Shown here one piece after another: positions 44,864 through 52,008 of a stretch of DNA of 64,000 bases. Location: contig NZ_JACBZI010000001.1 of assembly GCF_013408145.1 (NCBI RefSeq), forward strand, positions 1,409,501-1,473,500, read 5' to 3'. Each line of letters begins with the position of its first letter. Positions within the stretch are counted from its first letter, which is position 1. Both the position numbers and the translations under genes were made by a program. This DNA is from Nocardioides marinus (GTDB lineage Bacteria > Actinomycetota > Actinomycetes > Propionibacteriales > Nocardioidaceae). The notes beneath the pieces were generated by a model. It worked only from the letters and a program-made list of their open reading frames with translations. It was not told the origin of the DNA and ran no database searches.

Positions 44864-46123
44864 ATGGCAACGAACACCATCAGCCGCAAGCGGTCGGTCC
44901 GCACGACGCGCGCCCGCCAGTCGGCAAACCGCCGTCGTGGCGCAGCGAGCCGTCGGCCGCGCCACAGCGGCGGCAAGTTCAAGGCGATCGCCCTGATCGC
45001 GGGGGGCGTGGTCGTCGCGCTGATCGTCGCGGTGCTCGCCGTCTTCGGCGCGGCCGAGCGGAAGATCGAGGAGTGCTGCCTTCCGGGCAGTGCGTTCACC
45101 CAGATCGTCTTCGACCAGGCGACCGCAAACGCTCAGGCGGTGCCGATGACCGGGGTGCTTGGTGACGAGTTGCGCCTCGCCGCCGATGAGCACCGCAGCG
45201 TGCGCCTGATCGGCGTCGGTGGTGACGGCAAGGTGGTCTCGAACGACGAGTTCGACATGACACCGAAGCTCGACAACGGCACCGTCCTCAAGGTCGCGGG
45301 CCGCGCCGAAGAGGCGACCAACGAGAACCTGAAGTTGGTTGCACAGACGATCAACGACACGAGCGCGTCCGAGCCTGGGCAGGCGATCTTCCTCGGACTG
45401 GAGCGCCTACAGCTCGACACGGACGCTCCCATCTTCATCGTCTCCAGCCTGTTGGACACGTCCGACCCGCTGGACATGCGTCGGTTGGGCTGGGACATCG
45501 CGCCCGACAAGGTGGTCGCCGACCTGGAGAAGTCCGGCGAACTTCCCGATCTCTCCGGCGCTGAGATCACTTTCATCGTCCGGCCCGTGTCGGGCGATCA
45601 GGAGCAGCTCCGTCAGCCGCAGGTCGAATACCGCGAGGCTCTCTGGACGGCGCTCGCCGAGGCCAGCGGGGCCGCGAAGGTTCGCTTCGAGTACGTCAAG
45701 GGCTCGGCGCCGGTGTCCACGGTCGCCGCTCCGGTCGTCCCGATCCCCCCGCCGCCGACAACGCCCGTGCCCGTCAACCCGAAGGCGCGTACCTGCACTG
45801 TCGACACCAGCGCGTACTTCGCGCCGGACTCCGACAACCTGCTCGACAAGGCCAGCACGAAGGCCGCGCTTCGCCAGTGCGTGGAGCAGATCGGCCCCGA
45901 CTCGTCGGTCACGGTCGTCGGCCACACGGCCGGCAACGACCTCGAAAGCAAATTCGCCATCGACCTGAGCAAGAAGCGGGCCAAGGCGATCAAGAAGCTC
46001 CTCGAATCCCTGGGCATCCCGTCCAGTCACATCGAGGCCGTCGGCATGGGCAATCGCAACCAGCCCTACCCCGACCCCTTCGACGTACGGAACCGCTCCG
46101 TCGTCGTGACCATCACCAACTGA
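44864..46123 (+). CDS. OmpA-like membrane-anchored protein
   Basis: This 419-residue protein starts with a basic cytoplasmic head, then one transmembrane segment (about 40-64), a long extracellular part, and a Pro/Val/Thr hinge (IPPPPTTPVPVNP). The C-terminal OmpA-like peptidoglycan-binding domain spans about 300-419 (SSVTVVGHTAGND; KKRAKAIKKLLESLGI). ATG 44864 has GGAAGGAG 6 nt upstream. It heads a same-strand gene set with a membrane protein, a metalloprotease and small genes. A cell-envelope or surface role is likely. The substrate and partner are not known. Confidence 0.8.
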   Translation: MATNTISRKRSVRTTRARQSANRRRGAASRRPRHSGGKFKAIALIAGGVVVALIVAVLAVFGAAERKIEECCLPGSAFTQIVFDQATANAQAVPMTGVLGDELRLAADEHRSVRLIGVGGDGKVVSNDEFDMTPKLDNGTVLKVAGRAEEATNENLKLVAQTINDTSASEPGQAIFLGLERLQLDTDAPIFIVSSLLDTSDPLDMRRLGWDIAPDKVVADLEKSGELPDLSGAEITFIVRPVSGDQEQLRQPQVEYREALWTALAEASGAAKVRFEYVKGSAPVSTVAAPVVPIPPPPTTPVPVNPKARTCTVDTSAYFAPDSDNLLDKASTKAALRQCVEQIGPDSSVTVVGHTAGNDLESKFAIDLSKKRAKAIKKLLESLGIPSSHIEAVGMGNRNQPYPDPFDVRNRSVVVTITN

Positions 46124-46138
46124 GAACAGGAGAGGTCA

Positions 46139-47542
46139 ATGACCACTGCCGAGGTGTTCCCGTTCCCCGAGGGGCCGGGACAGAAGGGGAACGGGAACGG
46201 TTGTGCGCCTCGGCGCAACCGTCGGCCCCGGTCGCGCTACACCAAGAGCGAGGCGCTCCGCGCCGGACTCTGCGAGGACAAGGCCCAGTACGACCGAGTG
46301 GAGCCTGTCGTCGACATGACGATCAGCCACTACCACCCGACGGGCTTGCCTCAGTCCGAGTGGTACCCGCGGCCGATCGCGGCCACCACGCTCGCGAAGC
46401 CGTTCATCCAGGGCGGGGAGTCCATCCTCCGCCTCGGACTTGAGACCGAGGTCGACCCGGCCTTGGACGAGATCGCCGAGAACAACGAGACGATCAAGAA
46501 CGACTTGGACCAGCTGGCGCGGTTCCCGAGCGACATCGCAACTCCCGAGGGAAACAAGCGCTACGGCGGACACGACGCTGTGGAGCACGTCGAGGATTCG
46601 ACCGAACGGATCGAGGACGACCGGGCCAACGGTCAGCGCCATCACGACCGCGTTCCCAAGGCGCTTCGCCTGATCGCCAAGTGGGCGCCGTGGGCGGAGG
46701 CCTTCGGGTTCTTCGTGTTCGCGGCGTACTTCCTCAACGTCCCGATCCTTCAGCCCTGGCTCGACTGGATGGGGTGGACCTTCGCGGTCGTCCTTGTGGT
46801 GGGCATCTGCCTCATCCTCGCCTGGTCGATCCACCACGCTGCCGAAGCGCACAACCATGGGAGAGAGCAGCAGGCGGAGCGCCAGCCGCACGAGGCCGAG
46901 AAGAGCCGCCGCAACCGACTCGTCTACGGCATCATCGCCATCGTCGCCGCCGGGGGCATCACCTTCGGCATGATCGAGCGCGGCCTCACCGCGCTCGCGG
47001 GTGGGAGCCTCATCGTCACGGTGGTGATGATCGCGCTCGCGGCCATCACCGGGCTGCTGCTGCCGGTGCTCACCTACTGGGGCAAGGCGCTCGACGGAAG
47101 CAAGGTGTCGCGCGAGCGGGACGCGATGGTCGAGGACCTCGATGACGACCTCGACGAGCACGTGGACCTGTCCGCCGAGATCGAGGAGCTGTTCGCCAAG
47201 TCCGAGGCTCTCGACGAGATCGTCGTGACCGACAAGCTGCCGCGCATCAGGGACGAAGTCCAGAGCCAGGTCAACGGAGCGCGCGAGGACTACCTCTTCC
47301 TCCTCGTGCAGCTCGGCCTCGACGCGGAGCTTCCGCCCCCTGCGTCGATGAAGGTCGAGCCCGGGGTCAGCGGCCCCATCGGCACCATCTCGACCGGCAT
47401 CCCCGGTGCCAGTGCCGTTGACATGCAGCCGGTCTGGGACCGCATGGCCCGGCTTCAGGGCCTCCGCCAGGAAGGCGAGGAGTTACGTGCCCGCCGGGAC
47501 GCGCTCCCGCCCCATCCCTGGGACCACTCGCGAGTCGTGTGA
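46139..47542 (+). CDS. Four-helix membrane protein of unknown function
   Basis: I do not recognise the family. It has 467 residues, a hydrophilic N-terminal region with a conserved-looking HYHPTGLPQSEWYP, two helices near 185-204 and 212-231, two near 261-280 and 287-314, and a charged C-terminal cytoplasmic helix region rich in Glu/Asp (330-390). ATG 46139 follows ACAGGAGAGG. It ends overlapping a possible start of the metalloprotease gene. Probably part of the same element module as the OmpA-like gene. Confidence 0.65.
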   Translation: MTTAEVFPFPEGPGQKGNGNGCAPRRNRRPRSRYTKSEALRAGLCEDKAQYDRVEPVVDMTISHYHPTGLPQSEWYPRPIAATTLAKPFIQGGESILRLGLETEVDPALDEIAENNETIKNDLDQLARFPSDIATPEGNKRYGGHDAVEHVEDSTERIEDDRANGQRHHDRVPKALRLIAKWAPWAEAFGFFVFAAYFLNVPILQPWLDWMGWTFAVVLVVGICLILAWSIHHAAEAHNHGREQQAERQPHEAEKSRRNRLVYGIIAIVAAGGITFGMIERGLTALAGGSLIVTVVMIALAAITGLLLPVLTYWGKALDGSKVSRERDAMVEDLDDDLDEHVDLSAEIEELFAKSEALDEIVVTDKLPRIRDEVQSQVNGAREDYLFLLVQLGLDAELPPPASMKVEPGVSGPIGTISTGIPGASAVDMQPVWDRMARLQGLRQEGEELRARRDALPPHPWDHSRVV

Positions 47543-47604
47543 CCACCCCCAAGTCCGGGCCGAGGCCGATCAATCGCCTCGGCCCGGACGGAGAGGAGCC
47601 AGAG

Positions 47605-48393
47605 ATGGCACGCCACGGAGGCGGTCGACCACGCGGACGCGTCGCCCGCTCCCGTCGCGCCGCTCGTCGGCGCAGCGTTCGGCGAGGAGGTCGGAGTCGT
47701 ACTCTGACCCAGCCCATGCCGGTGTTGGGCGCGTTCGTCGCGGTCGCTCTTGTCGTGGGTCTCGGCCACGCAGCCGCGACGGCCAGGCCGCAGGTATCGG
47801 CTTCGCCCGAGGCGCCGCCGATCGTAGCGCCACATGAGCGGGAGACGAACGACAATGGCGACGCAGTCCGAGAGGGACGCGACTATGCCTTCCAGGGCAG
47901 GATCAACGGCAAGCCCATTCACTGGTCCTGCTCCAACTCCATCCCGGTCGCGATCGAGGGCAAGGTGCCGGCCGGGGCTGCCGCCGCCCTGGAATTCGTC
48001 GTTGACCGGCTCGCTGCCGCGAGCAACCTTCCCCTCACCATCGAGCCTGGAACCGCGCTCCGTGACGACGGCAACGGCGCGATCCGCATTCGCTACGTCG
48101 ACGAAGGCGAGCCCGCCTACGGCATGAAGGTTTCAGGCTCCGTCGTCGGGAAGGGCGGGCCTACCTACAGCTCCTCCGGCGTGATTCAGTCCGGCCGCGT
48201 GATCGTTCGTAACGACATGGACCCGACGACGCCCACCGGCCAGCAGGTTCTGATGCACGAGATCGGGCACGCCCTGGGCCTGGACCATTCCCAAGAGGGC
48301 CTGCGCGAGGTCATGACCCCGACCTCCCCTCACGACGCCAAGCCCGTGCTCGGGCCGGGCGACCGTGTCGCCCTCGCGGCCGTCGGGTGTTGA
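47605..48393 (+). CDS. Matrixin-like zinc metallopeptidase, membrane-anchored
   Basis: This 262-residue protein has a very basic N-terminus and one hydrophobic anchor (about 40-58), then a secreted matrixin-like domain. HEIGHALGLDH at 218-228 gives the zinc ligands His218, His222 and His228 and catalytic Glu219; VMTP at about 236-239 supplies the Met-turn. It is probably a surface or secreted protease. ATG 47605 follows GGAGAGGAG. GTG 47539, overlapping the upstream stop, would give 22 more residues. Its substrate is unknown, but may be a partner in the same gene set. Confidence 0.8.
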   Translation: MARHGGGRPRGRVARSRRAARRRSVRRGGRSRTLTQPMPVLGAFVAVALVVGLGHAAATARPQVSASPEAPPIVAPHERETNDNGDAVREGRDYAFQGRINGKPIHWSCSNSIPVAIEGKVPAGAAAALEFVVDRLAAASNLPLTIEPGTALRDDGNGAIRIRYVDEGEPAYGMKVSGSVVGKGGPTYSSSGVIQSGRVIVRNDMDPTTPTGQQVLMHEIGHALGLDHSQEGLREVMTPTSPHDAKPVLGPGDRVALAAVGC

Positions 48394-48399
48394 GTCCTC

Positions 48400-48741
48400 A
48401 TGGTCGAGGACTGGATCTGGGACGGGCCCGATGACCTCCCGGGCTACGCCGTGACGCTCGCCCTCCTGTACCACTTCGTGCCAACAGCGGAGGAGGTCGA
48501 TCTCCTAGACGAACTTGACCACGACCGCAGCAGAGCGGCCTGGAACGCCTTCTACGATGAGTTTGCCTCGGCGGAGGACGGCATCTTCAGCGCCGACCTC
48601 GACGAATACGACCAGGCCGACGATCAGGACGAAGCAACCTCCGCGCCGATGTCCCTCGGCCAGATCTTCGGGTTGTTGGAGCACGTCCTCGGCGCCGAGA
48701 TCATCGACGACCCCGCCGACGGCGATGCCGGCGACAAGTAG
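48400..48741 (+). CDS. Small acidic protein of unknown function
   Basis: This 113-residue protein begins MVEDWIWDGPDDLPGYAVTL and contains many Asp/Glu residues (DADLDEYDQADDQDE-like stretch). Its start lies 6 bp after the protease stop, so it is coupled to the gene set. No helix or motif was recognised. It may be a cytoplasmic partner or an antidote-like small protein; context only. Confidence 0.6.
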   Translation: MVEDWIWDGPDDLPGYAVTLALLYHFVPTAEEVDLLDELDHDRSRAAWNAFYDEFASAEDGIFSADLDEYDQADDQDEATSAPMSLGQIFGLLEHVLGAEIIDDPADGDAGDK

Positions 48742-48751
48742 CCCCACCCAG

Positions 48752-48776
48752 CGGCATCTGCATGTCGACTGCAAGC
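48752..48776 (+). repeat. Leader repeat, copy 1
   Basis: CGGCATCTGCATGTCGACTG then CAAGC. A copy at 49402-49426 matches at 20 of 25 positions. It precedes the secreted-protein gene at 48890. Confidence 0.4.
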
Positions 48777-48889
48777 CCGCCGCGAGACCCGCGCAATCAC
48801 CCATCGCCAGAGTCGAGTTCACGACGACGGCAAGCCGTCCGGCGTCGAAGTCAGGAGGCAAGAGCCTCCGCGTCCACCAGGAGATTCAC

Positions 48890-49339
48890 ATGATTGAACA
48901 GGGAACCCTGACGGCGATCAGGGAGTCCGGCGCCGCGTCGCTGGATGTGGCCGAGGTCGGCGTGAACAAGGGGCAGGGCGCTCGTCGCCAGTCGCACCGC
49001 ATCCGCCACGCGTTCGCGGCGATGTTGCTGGCGCTGTCCGCGGTCATCGGGACGGGCCTCATCGCTTCGCCCGCTGACGCAGCGACCGTGCGGCCGGGAG
49101 CACAGTGGGGTCAGGTCGACCTGCTGCTCGACTCCTACGAGACCGAGGCCGCGCGCCGGAGCTTCTGGGCGGCGACCGTCATCTGCTGGAACTCCGGCGT
49201 CGGCGGGAAGCTCCTTGCGATCGGGGTGTGCCAGTCGGCCGTCAGCGTGTGTGCGGCTCAGGCCTACTACGCCAGCCCTCGGAAGCGGGCGGGGATGACC
49301 TTCACGCCGTGGGGTCAGTTCTGGTGCTGGAAGTACTGA
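48890..49339 (+). CDS. Small secreted protein with cysteines
   Basis: This 149-residue protein has a long N-terminal region, a hydrophobic signal segment (about 40-60) and a likely cleavage after ADA near residue 64. The mature part of about 85 residues includes CWNSGVGGK, GVCQSAVSVCAAQ and ends FWCWKY, with four cysteines that could form two disulfides. ATG 48890 follows CAGGAG. A possible extracellular toxin, bacteriocin or surface protein; no family is recognised. A strong terminator follows. Confidence 0.6.
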   Translation: MIEQGTLTAIRESGAASLDVAEVGVNKGQGARRQSHRIRHAFAAMLLALSAVIGTGLIASPADAATVRPGAQWGQVDLLLDSYETEAARRSFWAATVICWNSGVGGKLLAIGVCQSAVSVCAAQAYYASPRKRAGMTFTPWGQFWCWKY

Positions 49340-49348
49340 CGAGCAGGA

Positions 49349-49387
49349 CCGAGGGGGTGGCGAGCCAGTGGCTCGCCACCCCCTCGG
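49349..49387. terminator. Strong rho-independent-type terminator
   Basis: An 18-bp perfect stem (CCGAGGGGGTGGCGAGCC, 49349-49366, with its complement 49370-49387) closes on AGT and is followed by CATTTC. It ends the gene set that begins at 44864. Confidence 0.85.
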
Positions 49388-49401
49388 CATTTCAGATCCA
49401 T

Positions 49402-49426
49402 CGGCACCTGCATGACGCCCGCAAGC
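49402..49426 (+). repeat. Leader repeat, copy 2
   Basis: CGGCACCTGCATGACGCCCG then CAAGC, related to 48752-48776. It lies between the terminator and the 54-residue gene. Confidence 0.4.
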
Positions 49427-49534
49427 GGCGTGCGAGCCCGCCGCAACCGCTGCACGGGATCGTCGACGCAAAGCGGAGGACGCAGGGTTCTCCGTGAAGT
49501 CGGAGACGAGGTCTCCAGAGAGCAGGGCAGCACG

Positions 49535-49699
49535 ATGGTGAAGGCGACGATGGTCGAGGTGAAGAAGTACCTGAGCGTCCCGGGCAAGGCGGTGTCGACG
49601 CAGGAGATCCGCGAACTGAGCCAGGAGGAGCGCGACGAGCTCGCCCTCCTCGTCGGCGCCGAGCTGGACGGGGGTGCGGAGGCGGCGGCTGCCGCCTGA
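49535..49699 (+). CDS. Small 54-residue protein
   Basis: The frame MVKATMVEVKKYLSVPGKAV continues with STQEIRELSQEERDELALLVGAEL and ends in an alanine run. ATG 49535 has AGGGCAG shortly upstream. It is flanked by two terminators, so it is a separate transcript. I do not recognise a family. The lysine-rich head and acidic helix suggest a compact folded protein. Confidence 0.5.
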   Translation: MVKATMVEVKKYLSVPGKAVSTQEIRELSQEERDELALLVGAELDGGAEAAAAA

Positions 49700-49715
49700 G
49701 TTCGCGAACAGGGAC

Positions 49716-49749
49716 GAGGGGCCGGGCGAGCGGGGTCGCCCGGCCCCTC
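49716..49749. terminator. Terminator after the 54-residue gene
   Basis: GAGGGGCCGGGCGA (49716-49729) pairs with TCGCCCGGCCCCTC (49736-49749) around a 6-nt loop, just 17 bp after the stop. Confidence 0.75.
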
Positions 49750-50260
49750 CTCTGTGCCTGGAGGAAGTCAGATCCGAAGCCTGCGCCGCTGTGGTGCGTG
49801 AGGGCTACGACTGGATTGGTTGTGGTGCGAGGTCTTCACGGAGATCGAGCTGTTCGCCGGCGTCTCCCAGCGTTATGAGTCGAACATCCGGCCGACCACG
49901 CTCGCGAGCATCAAGGCTGGCGCGCTGCCCGCGGCGTCGCGACCCGCATCTTCGAGGACGCGTGTCGGTAGCAAGTGTCCCGGGCACTTCCAGCCCCCGA
50001 TGCCCTTGGAGTAGCTCCCAGTCTTCTCGAGCCTGGAGGCGCACTGGGAGGCGCTCCAGTTCGCCTGCAAGACACATCTGGGCGCACGCAAGCACGCGAT
50101 CGGCAACCGGCTCTGCCGTGGGCAACCGTGGCCTGAGTCCTTCGCAATCAGGCCTGCGGCGGGCGTCGAGCGGACGCCCACGACTACGACGCTGGCGCCT
50201 GACGCCGGGGTGAGCTCGGAATCGACCTGCACGCCGCCCGCCATGGGACTGCGTTGTTGT
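49750..50260. other. Gene-free stretch with possible decayed coding sequence
   Basis: No intact gene is convincing over these 511 bp. Short plus-strand fragments such as EVFTEIELFAGVSQRYESNI and HWEALQFACKTHLGARKHAI read like protein but are in different frames and broken by stops. This suggests a pseudogene that I cannot name. Confidence 0.35.
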
Positions 50261-51400
50261 TCAGGAGGTCTGAATGAGTTGGCCGTTGTAGTAGATCGCC
50301 GACACGTAGATCTCGTTGTCGAAGATGGCCAAGTGCGCCGGGTATCCGGGAGCGATCCGACCACGCTCGTGTCCGAGTCCAAGGAACTCTGCCGGATACG
50401 TCGAAGCCATCCTCAGCGCCTCGTCCTTGGGCACGCCAATCTTCTGGACCAGATTCCGGACGGCTGTTGCGAGGTCCAGCGCAGATCCTGCCAACGTGCC
50501 ATCGGCCGTCTGACAGCGACCATCGACCACGGTGACTTCGAGGTCTCCCAACCGGTAAGACCCCTTGGTGCCGCCCACGGGGCTCATCGCATCGGTGACC
50601 AGGAAGCCCCTTGGCGCGGCCGACCGCAGCGACACGGCAAGCGTCGTAAAGTCGAGGTGATAGCCATCCGCGACGAAGTCGCACCATGCGCCGTCGTCGG
50701 CCAGTAGTGCGCCAACGGCGCCTGGCTCGCGGCTGGTGAGCGGACTCATCGCGTTCCAGACGTGCGTGCCCAGCGTGATGCCCTCGGCGAAGCCGCGCTT
50801 CATGTCATCTCCCGTCGCGTTCGTGTGACCAGCCGCAACGAGCACGCCGTGAGACTTGAGGCGTCTGATGAATCCGGGAGGCGCAAGCTCCGGCGCAAGG
50901 GTAACGATGGTCTTGCCTTCGCTGGATGCAGACGTGAAGGCAGCAAATACGGCGTCGTCGGCTTCCCTCACGAAGTCAGGCGCGTGGACTCCCAACTTCT
51001 TCGGGCTGATCACCGGCCCCTCGAAGTGGATGCCCAGGACTCCAGGGTCGGTCTTGCGAGCAGCATCGACCGCCGCCGCAGCCTTTCGCATGCCGTCAAG
51101 CGGGCCGGTGATGAACGTCGGAAGAATATCGGTGGTGCCGAACTTGCGGTGGGCGGCGGCGATTTTGTGCACACCCGCTTCAGTCGGCTCATCGTTGAGG
51201 AGGACGTCGCCGCCGCCGTTGACTTGGATGTCGATGAACCCCGGCGCCACGGACCGGCGGTCGAGGTCGACCACCTCGTCGGCTCCAACGGGTGGAGTGT
51301 CGGTAACGCTCTCGATGATGCCGTCGCGGAGGACGATCGAGTGTTCGCTGAGGACCTCAGAACCTGTGTAAATGTCGCAGTTCGACAGCACCGTAATCAT
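50261..51400 (-). CDS. nagA: NagA-family N-acetylglucosamine-6-phosphate deacetylase
   Basis: This 379-residue amidohydrolase has a NagA pattern: VAPGFIDIQVNGGGDV near residue 55, GIHFEGPVISPKKLGVH in the 120s with the metal-ligand Glu, AAGHTNA (His), and DGYHLDF and VTDAMSPVG (catalytic Asp). It would remove acetate from GlcNAc-6-phosphate or a related sugar. ATG 51400 overlaps the stop of the acyltransferase gene (ATGA). It is the last gene of a four-gene coupled operon on the element, away from any PTS or nagB gene, so a sugar-utilisation role is doubtful. Confidence 0.85.
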   Translation of the reverse strand: MITVLSNCDIYTGSEVLSEHSIVLRDGIIESVTDTPPVGADEVVDLDRRSVAPGFIDIQVNGGGDVLLNDEPTEAGVHKIAAAHRKFGTTDILPTFITGPLDGMRKAAAAVDAARKTDPGVLGIHFEGPVISPKKLGVHAPDFVREADDAVFAAFTSASSEGKTIVTLAPELAPPGFIRRLKSHGVLVAAGHTNATGDDMKRGFAEGITLGTHVWNAMSPLTSREPGAVGALLADDGAWCDFVADGYHLDFTTLAVSLRSAAPRGFLVTDAMSPVGGTKGSYRLGDLEVTVVDGRCQTADGTLAGSALDLATAVRNLVQKIGVPKDEALRMASTYPAEFLGLGHERGRIAPGYPAHLAIFDNEIYVSAIYYNGQLIQTS

Positions 51401-52008
51401 TGCTTTTCCTCTTCCACTGAGATCGGCCGGGGCCGGATGACACGACAAGGGATACCTGCGCAGATGTGCATTGCGGGAAGGTCAGAGTTAACGACTGCGC
51501 CAGCCCCGATAACCACGCCGTTCCCGACCGCGACGCCGTCGAGCACACGAACGCCCGTACCCAGCCAGACGTCGTCACCGATGCGAATGCCACGTGCAGT
51601 CTCGCCTTGGTACCGAATCGGAACCTCTGAGGACGTCCAAATGTGCTCGGAGGCAGCGATGGAGCAGTGGGGGGCGATTCCACCGTCTCGTCCGATGTCG
51701 ACCCCGCCGTGGCCATGAATGACGGTGTAGTCGCCTAGGGTTGTGTGCTCACCGACTCGAACGCTGCCGTTGTAGTTGCGGATGACCACGCCGATCTTCA
51801 ACTTGCTCCGTGCGGCAAGCTCCAGCTTGCCTCGGCCCGAGCCTCCGAGGTCGATCACAACGAAGTCCTCAACCACGGCGTACGCGCCGACTTCCACGAC
51901 GCCGGACCCACGGATGATGGCTGTTTCGGCGATGGACGCCGTGGGGTGCGCGACCAGGTGCGGACCCTGCGGTTCCGGCGGCTGGGTTTCGGCCACTTGG
52001 CTGATCAC
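51397..52008 (-). CDS. Hexapeptide-repeat acyltransferase (left-handed beta-helix)
   Basis: This 203-residue protein has serial hexapeptide turns typical of a left-handed parallel beta-helix (ETAIIRGSGVVEVGAYAVVED; later VWLGTGVRVLDGVAVGNGVVIGAGAVVNSDLPA). A late IRIGDDVWLGTG precedes CAGIPCRVIRPR, as in sugar O- or N-acetyltransferases. GTG 52008 is chosen because it overlaps the NTPase stop (GTGA), and GAGGAAGG lies upstream. Probably makes an acetylated sugar or small molecule, perhaps the opposite of the NagA activity encoded next. Confidence 0.78.
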   Translation of the reverse strand: MISQVAETQPPEPQGPHLVAHPTASIAETAIIRGSGVVEVGAYAVVEDFVVIDLGGSGRGKLELAARSKLKIGVVIRNYNGSVRVGEHTTLGDYTVIHGHGGVDIGRDGGIAPHCSIAASEHIWTSSEVPIRYQGETARGIRIGDDVWLGTGVRVLDGVAVGNGVVIGAGAVVNSDLPAMHICAGIPCRVIRPRPISVEEEKQ

